This document shows, in pieces, positions 1-8,220 of a stretch of 64,000 bases of DNA (position 1 is the stretch's first letter; each line of letters starts with the position of its first letter). The notes under the pieces were generated by a model. It did not search any database. It was given only the letters and a program-made list of their open reading frames with translations, and was not told where the DNA came from. Made by a program: the position numbers and the translations under genes. The stretch is from Paenibacillus albiflavus. GTDB taxonomy: Bacteria; Bacillota; Bacilli; Paenibacillales; NBRC-103111. The DNA lies in assembly GCF_004344915.1 (NCBI RefSeq), contig NZ_SKFG01000006.1, positions 124,001 through 188,000 of the forward strand, given 5' to 3'.

Positions 1-29
1 GGCGAAGTATAGGCTAGAATACGTGCCAT
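1..29 (-). CDS. Start of a gene running off the left edge, possibly a MGT-type glycosyltransferase (partial)
   Basis: Only the first nine or ten codons lie in the window, reading MARILAYTSP. The ATG follows directly after the TAG stop of the TetR-type gene, and AGGAGGT precedes it by seven bases, so it is very likely translated and co-transcribed with the regulator. The peptide resembles the N-terminus of UGT/macrolide-type glycosyltransferases of Bacilli, whose first strand is followed by a sugar-acceptor loop. That assignment is a guess from ten residues. If right, the TetR protein would control a drug- or lipid-glycosylating enzyme. Confidence 0.45.
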
Positions 30-644
30 CTACGTACCTCCTATCAAGGGTTGAAGTAGCTCGCGCAGAGCGAGCTCAGTTTGACTGCGGCTGAGGCCCC
101 GATAACGCCGCAAGAGTTTCCAAGTGTAGACATCGGTTAGGGTGATCAATTGCGCGAGGAGCCTCATCCGTTCTGCTCCTTGGCGTCCAGTTAGTACCGA
201 AACGAAGACTCGCTCGCACCACTCTTGATGATATTCACGTCCTTGTTCAACAATCTTGCGTACAGCAGCCATTCGGTGCTCCTCAGCCAACATGCGAAGC
301 ACACCATCACCTACCTCTTCATAGTGATCGATCAATATTCGGATTGCCTCCGCTACGTCACCCGCCGCCGATTGATCACGATGGCTTGTAATTCGCTTGT
401 ATTCACGCTCAGCTGCTGCATTGAACAGACCATCCTTGCCGCCATAGCGGCGTATCACCGTTTGCACGGAGACACCAGCCCGCTGCGCTACCTCTTCGAG
501 TAAGATGTCATCAACCGGCCGCTCATAAAAAACCTCCACCGCAGCATCAAGTATTCGTTCGCCAGTCTCTGCGGCAGACTGAGCCCTGGCCTGCATTCGG
601 TAAGCGCGTGTGATAACCTCAGGTTGCTCCTTGTTGTTGTCCAC
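30..644 (-). CDS. TetR/AcrR-family transcriptional regulator
   Basis: A 204-residue one-domain repressor of usual family size. The DNA-binding helix-turn-helix spans about residues 44-76 (EEVAQRAGVSVQTVIRRYGG) and follows the typical helix ILDAAVEVFYER. The remainder is an all-helical ligand-binding domain with no recognisable specificity. The start is GTG at 644; GGGGAAG lies about 15 bases upstream, a poor spacing, so the start is not firm. A 25-bp palindrome just upstream (672-696) is a likely autoregulatory operator. The next gene on this strand starts immediately at the stop codon, so the pair forms an operon and that gene is the probable regulatory target. Confidence 0.85.
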   Translation of the reverse strand: MDNNKEQPEVITRAYRMQARAQSAAETGERILDAAVEVFYERPVDDILLEEVAQRAGVSVQTVIRRYGGKDGLFNAAAEREYKRITSHRDQSAAGDVAEAIRILIDHYEEVGDGVLRMLAEEHRMAAVRKIVEQGREYHQEWCERVFVSVLTGRQGAERMRLLAQLITLTDVYTWKLLRRYRGLSRSQTELALRELLQPLIGGT

Positions 645-671
645 TTTAATTTACATCACTTCCCCTGAATA

Positions 672-696
672 TTCGTGTTAATCAGATTAATACGAA
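672..696 (-). promoter_or_regulatory. 25-bp palindrome, probable TetR operator
   Basis: Arms TTCGTGTTAATC and GATTAATACGAA flank a central A at 684 and match except for one pair. The site lies 28-52 bases upstream of the TetR start. A TTGACG at 712-707 could serve as -35, which would place the palindrome over the -10. Autorepression is the usual arrangement in this family. Confidence 0.6.
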
Positions 697-770
697 ATAC
701 CCCTTACGTCAACGGGCAGACAAACCTAAAATCTGTATAATCGGAACATTTTTTTCCACTAAAATAAAAA

Positions 771-806
771 TTGCCGTCCAACTCCAACAAGGAGCGTGAA
801 CGGCGA
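771..806 (-). terminator. Rho-independent terminator of the MerR/AHSA1 operon
   Basis: Inverted repeat: TTGCCGT with ACGGCGA, and an inner CTCC/GGAG, with loop AACAA. On the minus strand it is followed by CAATTTTTATTTT. It lies about 50 bases after the stop of the last gene of the operon. Confidence 0.7.
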
Positions 807-857
807 CAACTAAAGTCATCATTTAAGTGGAGGTTTCATCTATATAACTTTACGTAG

Positions 858-1298
858 CTAGGAGACCATTTCCGCCAGCACCTTGCTTAGACGATCTAAG
901 ACCTGCTCATTAGCTTCAACACAGATTGGCTTTGCTTGTTCGAAGTCCTCTGCTGTCTTGAAAAGCTGACGGAAAGTAATTTTGGTACGACCTCCTAGAT
1001 CCTCGAAGGTTCCCGTTACTCGAAATTCGTGACTGGATAGATGATCAATCACGACCCGCTCTATCGGCACGATCTGGGCAAAGACATTATGATTCGGGTA
1101 ATCTACACCATTAGGTCCGTGCATAGTGAATAGCCACTCACCGCCTGGCTTTACATCGCACTCATGAAATGTGCTCGTGAATCCATTTGGCCCCCACCAT
1201 TGAGCTAGTAAATTGGGAGTTGTCCATGCCCGAAACACAAGCTCCCTCGGTACATCGATTTCACGTGAGGATATAATTTCATTCTCACCTATTGTCAT
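858..1298 (-). CDS. SRPBCC domain protein, AHSA1-like (146 aa)
   Basis: A single START/Bet v1-like domain of the activator-of-Hsp90 (AHSA1) type. Recognisable signatures are the N-terminal REIDVPRELVFRAWT strand-helix, the AQWWGPNGF turn and the late strand GTFEDLGGRTKITF. Such domains bind hydrophobic ligands; no reaction can be assigned. It is the third gene of a MerR-led operon, two bases after the stop of a paralogous SRPBCC gene, and a terminator follows. Tandem AHSA1 genes under MerR or ArsR control are common in Bacillales and often respond to toxic small molecules, but nothing here identifies the inducer. Confidence 0.85.
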   Translation of the reverse strand: MTIGENEIISSREIDVPRELVFRAWTTPNLLAQWWGPNGFTSTFHECDVKPGGEWLFTMHGPNGVDYPNHNVFAQIVPIERVVIDHLSSHEFRVTGTFEDLGGRTKITFRQLFKTAEDFEQAKPICVEANEQVLDRLSKVLAEMVS

Positions 1299-1300
1299 GA

Positions 1301-1744
1301 TTATTCCTCCTCATCGAGTACCTTGCCCAGTGTGTCCAACAGGATGTTTGTGCCATGTTCCCGTTCCTCCGGCGTATCATGTCCGTCAAAGAATGCTCCT
1401 TGTTCCGTAAAAATCAGTTTCGTGCCACCATCCACCTTGATAAGCTCGACCGATGTAATCGAGACAGAGATGCGTGTGCCGTTCGAATCTAGGGTATATG
1501 TATAGACAATGCGCTGCTCAGGAATAAGCTCCTGGTAACTGGCGTTGAACGTAAAGATCGGCCCTCCCGGCGGCCCCCCATTGCTGTATTCGCGTCCGCC
1601 AACCTGAAAGTCGAAGATTTCCGGCTTCGAAAACCACTTGGACTTGGCAATCGGGTCGGACCAGGCTTGGTAAACCCGCTCTGGTGATGCGGCATACGTC
1701 CGCTCGACGACGAAGGTCGCATGCTTGATGAATCGTTCATTCAT
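1301..1744 (-). CDS. SRPBCC domain protein, AHSA1-like (147 aa)
   Basis: Second AHSA1-type domain of the operon. It carries FVVERTYAASPERVYQAWSDP near the N-terminus, KSKWFSKPEIF in the helix-turn, and a C-terminal amphipathic helix (NILLDTLGKVLDEE). Its ATG overlaps the TGA of the MerR gene as ATGA, so translation is coupled. It is clearly related to the downstream copy but diverged, suggesting an old duplication with separate ligands or a heterodimer. Function beyond hydrophobic-ligand binding is unknown. Confidence 0.85.
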   Translation of the reverse strand: MNERFIKHATFVVERTYAASPERVYQAWSDPIAKSKWFSKPEIFDFQVGGREYSNGGPPGGPIFTFNASYQELIPEQRIVYTYTLDSNGTRISVSITSVELIKVDGGTKLIFTEQGAFFDGHDTPEEREHGTNILLDTLGKVLDEEE

Positions 1745-2247
1745 TGATTTTCCTCCTTAAATTTCGGCATATCGCTCTCCTCGGTAAGAAAGACTCCCAG
1801 CAGATCCAATTGTCGCTCCCAAATCATTTGCCGCTGAATGACCGGCTTCTCAAATTCCATTTTCATTGCTTGCAGAAGGCTCGTGAAATCTTCAACCGTT
1901 AATTGCGCCTTACCTTGCATAAGCTTGGATACATGTCCAAGCTGCTCCAATAGCTTCTGCTGCAATTTGATCTGCTCTTTGATTCGGTCTATCTGCAAGC
2001 CCACGATCTCAAGCGGACTGATTTGCCCGCCAGTTAAAACCGATTTAACCTGCTCAAGAGATAACCCCAGCTCCTTAAGCGATAAAATTTGGTGCAAACG
2101 CGACAAGTCCGATTCATTGTATAGCCTGTGGCCGGATTCTGTCTGTCCCGACGAAGAGAACAATCCGATTTGATCATAAAACCGCAAGGTTCGTACAGTA
2201 AGTCCCGTCAGCTTGGCGAGATCCCCGATCTTCCAATATCCCTTCAT
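1741..2247 (-). CDS. MerR-family transcriptional regulator
   Basis: A 168-residue MerR regulator. The winged helix is residues 1-70 (WKIGDLAKLTGLTVRTLRFYDQIGLF, then GHRLYNESDLSRLHQI), followed by the long dimerisation helix and a C-terminal effector region without a metal-binding cysteine pattern, so a small-molecule or TipA-like ligand is more likely than a metal. It is the first gene of an operon with two AHSA1-type proteins. Its own promoter has the stretched 19-base spacer and dyad typical of MerR activators, so it probably activates its own operon when the ligand is bound. Confidence 0.88.
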   Translation of the reverse strand: MKGYWKIGDLAKLTGLTVRTLRFYDQIGLFSSSGQTESGHRLYNESDLSRLHQILSLKELGLSLEQVKSVLTGGQISPLEIVGLQIDRIKEQIKLQQKLLEQLGHVSKLMQGKAQLTVEDFTSLLQAMKMEFEKPVIQRQMIWERQLDLLGVFLTEESDMPKFKEENQ

Positions 2248-2295
2248 TCATCATCTCCTTTCTTTAGGGCCAGCCAACTATATACCGGTAGCTTT

Positions 2296-2326
2296 ATTAT
2301 AAAACCTTACGTTACGTAAGGTTCAA
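2296..2326 (-). promoter_or_regulatory. MerR-type promoter with 19-base spacer and central dyad
   Basis: On the minus strand: -35 TTGAAC (2326-2321), exactly 19 bases, then -10 TATAAT (2301-2296). The spacer and its edges hold a perfect repeat AACCTTACG-TTA-CGTAAGGTT at 2303-2323. An overlong spacer that a MerR dimer twists into register is the hallmark of this family, so this is very likely the autoregulated promoter of the downstream merR gene. Confidence 0.85.
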
Positions 2327-2453
2327 GCGTTAACGTGACGCAATATTTAAAATATTCGAGAAGTGGTTCAATAATCCTTCCCATTAGTTACCCCCACTCC
2401 TATTTTCACCGCTGATGCTCTTAATTCCCATTATGTAGCAGGGACCGATCGAA

Positions 2454-2507
2454 TAAAAGCGCTTGCAAATTTAAAAAGAACTAATTATAATACTTGTATA
2501 CAAGTAT
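2454..2507 (+). promoter_or_regulatory. gnt operon promoter with cre-like site and GntR operator
   Basis: A sigma-A promoter is visible: -35 TTGCAA (2463-2468), 17 bases, -10 TATAAT (2486-2491). The perfect 18-bp palindrome ATACTTGTATACAAGTAT at 2490-2507 covers the expected start point. To my knowledge this equals the Bacillus subtilis gnt operator, to which GntR binds in the absence of gluconate. TAAAAGCGCTTGCA at 2454-2467 matches 12 of 14 positions of the CcpA cre consensus and overlaps the -35, consistent with glucose repression. Confidence 0.9.
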
Positions 2508-2529
2508 ACTTGAATGAGAAGGTGGATTT

Positions 2530-3279
2530 ATGGCCGAGTCACGTAAGTCTCTTTATCCCTCTAAATGGCTTTCAAAAGCATCTGCTGGTGATCGTGTAGC
2601 GTGCGAACTTAGAATGCGTATTATTTCTGGGGAGATTGAAAGCGGTTCCATTCTATCGGAAAACAAATTAGCTGCAGATTTTGATGTAAGTCGCTCACCT
2701 ATTCGTGAAGCGTTAAAAATACTGGCATCCGAAAATATCATTCGTCTCGAAAGAATGGGTGCCGTTGTTATTGGTTTATCAGAAAAAGAAATAGAAGAGA
2801 TTTATGATGTCCGTTTACTCATAGAATCGTTTGTTTTTGAACGGCTTGTAAGGATCGATACGAATGAATTAGTCATGGAGCTTTGTAAAATACTAGAAAT
2901 GATGAAAGTCTCAATCAAATATAAAGATGCTGATGAGTTCTCCTATCAAGATGTCTTGTTCCATGAAACGATTATTCGTGCAGCCAATCATTCCTACATC
3001 CTGATGATTTGGAATAATTTAAAGCCCGTTATGGAAAGCTTCATTCTTTTGTCGATGCGTATGCGTTTAGAAGAAAAGTATGAAGACTTTGCACGGATTA
3101 TCAAAAATCATGAGCTTTATATCGAAGCTGTCAAAACAAAAAATAGAGACCTCATGATCAAGTCTTTACATGAAAACTTTGATGATGTTCAAGGCAAGGT
3201 AGAAGACCTGTGGATGTCACAACAAATGCTTTCTAAAGGAGTCATACAACAAGATGAACACGATGAACAAGATGACTAA
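2530..3279 (+). CDS. gntR: Gluconate operon repressor GntR
   Basis: A 249-residue GntR/FadR-type repressor. The N-terminal winged helix (about 20-82) shows GDRVACELRMRIISGEIESG and the recognition region DFDVSRSPIREALKIL. The C-terminal helical FCD ligand domain occupies about 90-225. It heads gntR-gntK-gntP-gntZ, the same order as in B. subtilis, and the canonical operator lies in the promoter, so gluconate-relieved autorepression is strongly implied. Start: ATG 2530 after GAGAAGGTGG. Its 3' end overlaps the start of gntK, giving translational coupling. The whole operon is visibly more AT-rich than its neighbours. Confidence 0.93.
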   Translation: MAESRKSLYPSKWLSKASAGDRVACELRMRIISGEIESGSILSENKLAADFDVSRSPIREALKILASENIIRLERMGAVVIGLSEKEIEEIYDVRLLIESFVFERLVRIDTNELVMELCKILEMMKVSIKYKDADEFSYQDVLFHETIIRAANHSYILMIWNNLKPVMESFILLSMRMRLEEKYEDFARIIKNHELYIEAVKTKNRDLMIKSLHENFDDVQGKVEDLWMSQQMLSKGVIQQDEHDEQDD

Positions 3280-4813
3280 TTATATGTTAGCTGTAGATAT
3301 CGGAACCACAAGTACGAAAGCCGTTTTATTTAGTGGAAAAGGCGACGTCATAGAGCAACAAAATATCGGGTACCCGCTTTATACACCGGATATTTCTACA
3401 GCTGAACAAGACCCTGAAGAGATTTTCCAGGCAGTGCTAGATGCCATTTCGAATATTATGAAACATCATTCACAAAAAAAGCTATTGTTTGTTTCATTTA
3501 GCAGTGCCATGCATAGTGTCATAGCAATGGATGAAAATGACCTGCCGCTGACGCCTTGTATCACTTGGGCAGATAATCGAAGTGAAACATGGGCACATAA
3601 AATTAAAAATGAGCTGAATGGACATGAGGTCTATACACGCACAGGAACGCCAATTCATCCCATGTCACCATTAGCTAAAATAACATGGATTGTGAATGAC
3701 CGACCTGAAATCGCTCGCAAGGCTAAAAAGTATATCGGAATTAAAGAATATATTTTTAAAAAGTTCTTTAATCAATATGTTGTCGATCATTCCCTGGCTT
3801 CAGCTATGGGCATGATGAATCTCAAAACATTAGATTGGGATGAAGAAGCTTTACAAATTGCTGGTATAACACCTGCTCAATTATCCGAGCTCGTACCAAC
3901 AACCAAGATATTTATGGGCTGTGATTCAAATTTAGCAAAACAGATTGGTATTGATCCGCAAACACCGTTTGTCATTGGTGCCAGCGATGGAGTCCTTTCT
4001 AATTTGGGTGTAAATGCAATTCGTAAAGGAGAAATTGCCGTCACAATTGGGACAAGTGGTGCCATTCGAACCATTATTGACAAGCCGCAAACTGACAAAA
4101 AGGGAAGAACATTTTGTTATGCCTTAACAGAAAATCACTGGGTAATTGGCGGTCCGGTAAATAATGGCGGGATGGTTCTTCGTTGGATCCGTGATGAACT
4201 TGCCTCATCAGAAGTAGAAACAGCGAAAAGATTAGGAATTGATCCCTATGAAGTATTAACGAAGATCGCTGAACGTGTAAGACCAGGATCTGATGGATTG
4301 TTGTTCCATCCATATCTCGCTGGTGAACGTGCGCCTTTATGGAACCCAGATGTACGCGGCTCATTCTTCGGTTTAACGCTGTCACATAAGAAAGAACATA
4401 TGATTCGTGCAGCACTAGAAGGCGTCATTTACAATTTATACACCGTATTTTTAGCATTGATGGAGTGTATGGACGGCCCTGTGACCCGAATTCAAGCTAC
4501 TGGAGGCTTCGCAAGATCAGATGTTTGGCGGCAAATGATGTCCGATATATTCGCATCTGAAGTAGTCGTTCCAGAAAGCTACGAAAGCTCTTGTCTAGGT
4601 GCTTGTATTTTAGGCTTATATGCCACTGGGAGAATCCAATCATTTGAAGTCGTTTCTGAAATGGTTGGCACGACCATCAAACACACACCAAATGAAGAAG
4701 CAACAAAAGAATATAGTCAATTACTTTCGATTTTCATTAGCCTATCTAGAGCATTAGAAGTTGATTATACACGGATTGCCAATTATCAAAGAAGCTTAAT
4801 AAAAAACAACTAA
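3272..4813 (+). CDS. gntK: Gluconokinase (FGGY family)
   Basis: Phosphorylates gluconate with ATP to 6-phosphogluconate in the cytoplasm. It has the FGGY-kinase phosphate-binding N-terminus MLAVDIGTTSTKAVLF, the middle ADNRSETWA region, and the C-terminal ATGGFARSDVWRQMMSDIF motif. Three in-frame ATGs compete (3254, 3263, 3272). The third gives MTNYMLAVDIG, matching the family N-terminus, and overlaps the gntR stop by eight bases, so it is preferred; the product is 513 residues. Second gene of the gnt operon. Confidence 0.93.
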   Translation: MTNYMLAVDIGTTSTKAVLFSGKGDVIEQQNIGYPLYTPDISTAEQDPEEIFQAVLDAISNIMKHHSQKKLLFVSFSSAMHSVIAMDENDLPLTPCITWADNRSETWAHKIKNELNGHEVYTRTGTPIHPMSPLAKITWIVNDRPEIARKAKKYIGIKEYIFKKFFNQYVVDHSLASAMGMMNLKTLDWDEEALQIAGITPAQLSELVPTTKIFMGCDSNLAKQIGIDPQTPFVIGASDGVLSNLGVNAIRKGEIAVTIGTSGAIRTIIDKPQTDKKGRTFCYALTENHWVIGGPVNNGGMVLRWIRDELASSEVETAKRLGIDPYEVLTKIAERVRPGSDGLLFHPYLAGERAPLWNPDVRGSFFGLTLSHKKEHMIRAALEGVIYNLYTVFLALMECMDGPVTRIQATGGFARSDVWRQMMSDIFASEVVVPESYESSCLGACILGLYATGRIQSFEVVSEMVGTTIKHTPNEEATKEYSQLLSIFISLSRALEVDYTRIANYQRSLIKNN

Positions 4814-4840
4814 GAAGATTAACAGCAGGGGGGAATTACA

Positions 4841-6187
4841 ATGCCATTAGTTATTGTAGCCATTGGAATTTTAGCATTATTAGTTTTAATCATGGGCTTC
4901 AAATTAAACACCTTTATTTCATTAATCATCGTATCGTTTGGTGTCGCTTTATCACTTGGTATGCCACTCGGCGACATTGTCAAAACCATTGAATCTGGAT
5001 TAGGCGGTACACTTGGTCACTTAGCGTTAATCTTTGGTCTTGGAGCAATGTTGGGTAAGCTCATCGCTGATTCAGGTGGCGCTCAAAGAATTGCCATGAC
5101 CCTCGTTCACAAATTTGGTGAGAAAAATATTCAATGGGCAGTCGTAGCTGCTTCATTCATTATCGGTGTGGCGTTATTTTTCGAAGTAGGATTAGTATTA
5201 TTAATTCCAATTGTATTCGCTATTTCAAGAGAATTAAAGGTTTCTATTCTTTATCTCGGTATTCCGATGGCTGCAGCTTTATCCGTTACACACGGTTTCT
5301 TGCCTCCTCACCCAGGACCTACAGTTATTGCAGGTGAATATGGTGCAAACATTGGTGAGGTTTTACTTTACGGCTTCATTATTGCAATTCCAACAGTTAT
5401 TTTAGCTGGTCCTATATTCACTAAGATTGCCAAAAAGCTTGTACCTGCATCATTTACGAAAACCGGTAACATTGCCTCTCTAGGTGAGCAAAAAGAATTT
5501 AAAATGGAAGACACGCCTGGGTTTGGTATCAGTGTATTTACTGCAATGCTTCCTGTTATTTTAATGTCGATTGCTACGATTATTACTTTGCTTCAAAAAA
5601 CATTGGGATTTGCAGATAATAGTCTACTAGCAGCTATCCGTTTTATTGGTGATGCATCAACTTCCATGTTAATTTCCTTACTTGTTGCTGTGTACACCAT
5701 GGGGATTGCAAGAAAGATTCCAATGAAAAATATAATGGATTCTTGTACAACTGCTATTACTCATATTGGGATGATGCTCTTAATCATTGGGGGCGGCGGA
5801 GCCTTCAAACAGGTATTGATTAATGGCGGGGTAGGTGACTATGTAGCCGAATTGTTCAATGGAACTGCATTATCGCCAATCTTGCTTGCTTGGATTATCG
5901 CTGCAATCTTGCGTATTTCCTTAGGTTCTGCTACTGTTGCAGCATTAACAACTGCTGGTTTAGTTATCCCGATGTTAGGACAATCTGACGCTAATCTTGC
6001 GTTAGTCGTGCTTGCAACAGGTGCGGGTAGCTTAATCGCTTCCCATGTTAACGATGCTGGTTTCTGGATGTTTAAAGAGTATTTTGGTCTAAGCATGAAA
6101 GAAACATTTGCAACATGGACATTGCTGGAGACAATCATTTCTGTAGCTGGATTAGGTTTTACTCTGGTACTAAGTCTATTCGTATAA
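4841..6187 (+). CDS. gntP: Gluconate permease GntP
   Basis: A 448-residue, very hydrophobic GntP-family proton symporter with about 12-14 membrane segments. It imports gluconate for phosphorylation by the kinase encoded just upstream. Family features include the early glycine-rich stretch SGLGGTLGHLALIFGLGAMLG, the loop HGFLPPHPGPTVIAG, and the late segment GSATVAALTTAGLV. AGGGGGG precedes ATG 4841. Third gene of the gnt operon, 27 bases after gntK. Confidence 0.93.
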   Translation: MPLVIVAIGILALLVLIMGFKLNTFISLIIVSFGVALSLGMPLGDIVKTIESGLGGTLGHLALIFGLGAMLGKLIADSGGAQRIAMTLVHKFGEKNIQWAVVAASFIIGVALFFEVGLVLLIPIVFAISRELKVSILYLGIPMAAALSVTHGFLPPHPGPTVIAGEYGANIGEVLLYGFIIAIPTVILAGPIFTKIAKKLVPASFTKTGNIASLGEQKEFKMEDTPGFGISVFTAMLPVILMSIATIITLLQKTLGFADNSLLAAIRFIGDASTSMLISLLVAVYTMGIARKIPMKNIMDSCTTAITHIGMMLLIIGGGGAFKQVLINGGVGDYVAELFNGTALSPILLAWIIAAILRISLGSATVAALTTAGLVIPMLGQSDANLALVVLATGAGSLIASHVNDAGFWMFKEYFGLSMKETFATWTLLETIISVAGLGFTLVLSLFV

Positions 6188-6208
6188 ATCAATAAGGAGC
6201 AACATGAA

Positions 6209-7612
6209 ATGCATAATACAATTGGTGTCATTGGATTAGGAGTAATGGGTAGTAATATCGCTTTAAACATGGCTAGTAAAGGTGAGCAAGTAGCGGTCTA
6301 TAATTATACGAGGGATTTAACGGATAAACTCGTTGAAAAGATTGAAGGTCAGTCCCTCCATCCTTACTACGAAATTCAAGAGTTTGTTCAATCCTTAGAG
6401 GTACCGAGAAAAATTTTCCTTATGGTTACAGCCGGTAAGCCTATCGATTCAGTAATAAGTGCATTAGTGCCCCATCTTGAAGCCAGAGATATCATCATGG
6501 ACGGTGGAAACTCCCATTATGAGGATACGGAACGTAGATATGAGGAATTGAAGTCACAAGGAATCGGTTATTTAGGAATTGGTATTTCTGGAGGCGAAGT
6601 TGGAGCCTTAAACGGACCTTCGATCATGCCTGGTGGAGATCAAGACGTATACAACAAAGTAGCGCCAATTCTAACAAAAATAGCAGCTCAAGTTGACAAC
6701 GACCCTTGCTGTGCTTATATGGGACCAAAAGGTTCGGGCCATTTTGTAAAGATGGTCCATAACGGAATCGAATATGCAGATATGCAATTAATCGCAGAAG
6801 CCTATACATTTTTAAGAAAACGGTTAGATCTTTCTGTTGATGAAATTGCCGATATATTTGAAACATGGAATCAGGGTGAGCTCAAAAGTTATTTAATCGA
6901 AATCACAGCAGAGATTTTACGAAAAAAAGATGAAATAACAGGCTTACCACTGATCGATGTGATTCTTGATAAAACAGGGCAAAAAGGCACAGGTAAGTGG
7001 ACGAGCATGCAAGCAATAGATAACGGAATCCCATCATCTATTATTACAGAATCATTGTTTGCCCGTTATATCTCCTCTTTAAAAGAGGAACGGGTTCATG
7101 CAGAAAGTATTCTAACCGGTCCGGAGATGGATCAACCGACATTAGATAAAGATTTGTGGATGGAGTACATTAGACAAGCCTTATATATGGGCAAAATTTG
7201 TGCCTATGCGCAAGGATTTACACAATATAAAATGACTTCTGAACTTTACGGATGGGATTTACCTTTAAAGGATATTGCCCTTATTTTCCGCGGTGGTTGT
7301 ATTATTCGTGCAGAATTTTTAAACGTAATAAGCGAAACATATCAATCACAGCCGAATCTGGCTAATCTATTAGTAGCCCCATATTTTGCTGAGAAAATTA
7401 AAGCCTATCAAATAGGCTTGCGAAAAGTTCTCTGTGAGGGTATCAATAGTGGTATCTCGTCTCCATGTCTAAGTTCTTCCCTTACGTATTACGATAATTA
7501 TCGGACAGGCATGTCAAATGCTAACCTTTTGCAAGCACAACGGGATTATTTTGGTGCCCATACGTATGAACGAAGTGATTTAGCAGGAATCTTTCACACA
7601 AACTGGCAGTGA
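6209..7612 (+). CDS. gntZ: 6-phosphogluconate dehydrogenase, decarboxylating (GntZ type)
   Basis: Converts 6-phosphogluconate to ribulose 5-phosphate and CO2 with reduction of NAD(P). The 467-residue length is normal. Visible are the Rossmann loop GLGVMGSNIALNMA (about 7-20), the substrate loop GISGGEVGALNGPSIMPGG (about 127-145) and the catalytic lysine helix GHFVKMVHNGIEYADMQLI. Being last in the gnt operon, it matches GntZ of B. subtilis rather than the housekeeping Gnd. ATG 6209 has AAGGAGC upstream. A strong terminator follows. Confidence 0.93.
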   Translation: MHNTIGVIGLGVMGSNIALNMASKGEQVAVYNYTRDLTDKLVEKIEGQSLHPYYEIQEFVQSLEVPRKIFLMVTAGKPIDSVISALVPHLEARDIIMDGGNSHYEDTERRYEELKSQGIGYLGIGISGGEVGALNGPSIMPGGDQDVYNKVAPILTKIAAQVDNDPCCAYMGPKGSGHFVKMVHNGIEYADMQLIAEAYTFLRKRLDLSVDEIADIFETWNQGELKSYLIEITAEILRKKDEITGLPLIDVILDKTGQKGTGKWTSMQAIDNGIPSSIITESLFARYISSLKEERVHAESILTGPEMDQPTLDKDLWMEYIRQALYMGKICAYAQGFTQYKMTSELYGWDLPLKDIALIFRGGCIIRAEFLNVISETYQSQPNLANLLVAPYFAEKIKAYQIGLRKVLCEGINSGISSPCLSSSLTYYDNYRTGMSNANLLQAQRDYFGAHTYERSDLAGIFHTNWQ

Positions 7613-7645
7613 TCTTGATATTCTGGTCGTCTGAGCTTTTTATGT

Positions 7646-7673
7646 AGGACCGCTTTTGTGGCGGTCCTTTTTA
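7646..7673 (+). terminator. Terminator of the gnt operon
   Basis: Perfect 8-bp stem AGGACCGC / GCGGTCCT with a 7-base loop, followed by TTTTTAG, 34 bases after the gntZ stop. Confidence 0.9.
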
Positions 7674-7712
7674 GTATGTTCCATATCGGATCGTGTAAGG
7701 CTGGCCGCTTTA

Positions 7713-8003
7713 TTACTCAGACTGTTCCTGATTCGCAAGCCGTTCTTGAGCGAGACGAATCATTTCACGTACCATTGAGCCTCCGATTTTGCCGCCAATC
7801 TGTCCTGCCGATTCTGTGGTCAGCTGACCGTTCCCTTCAGGCTGCAGCGGCACACCGAGCTCTTTGGCTACTTCGAATTTCACATCGTCCGGACGATTAG
7901 GGTTAACGGCATAGCCTTCGCTCTTCATTACATCTGATTTGAAAGCCTGCATCGCCTGCTCTGCTCCTGGCACCACATATTTTCGATTATTTCTTCTTGC
8001 CAT
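7713..8003 (-). CDS. Alpha/beta-type small acid-soluble spore protein
   Basis: A 96-residue protein of the alpha/beta SASP family, which coats spore DNA and protects it from UV, and is degraded by the GPR protease at germination. The recognisable parts are the central KFEVAKELGVPL region containing the GPR-type cleavage site (F-E-V-A) and the glycine-rich helix ESAGQIGGKIGGSMVREMI. It is somewhat longer than the usual 60-70 residues, with an N-terminal extension MARRNNRKYVVPGAEQAM. It stands alone on the minus strand. It is the best evidence that the host forms spores, and sigma-G control is expected. Confidence 0.92.
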   Translation of the reverse strand: MARRNNRKYVVPGAEQAMQAFKSDVMKSEGYAVNPNRPDDVKFEVAKELGVPLQPEGNGQLTTESAGQIGGKIGGSMVREMIRLAQERLANQEQSE

Positions 8004-8220
8004 CTAGCTCGCTCCTTCGATGTCTTTTCCAATAACTTGCCCGATCATAGGAAAATCATCCTTCGATACAAGCTGCAAATTGCTTTCTAATATAGTATAA
8101 CTATAAGGGATAAATAGGAAATGACAAATCGAATGTGTTTAAATGAACGATAGCAGTAAACCCTATGTGGAACTGCTATGCAAATATAGTTGAAAATATT
8201 GTTGATGTAAGGAGGATATT

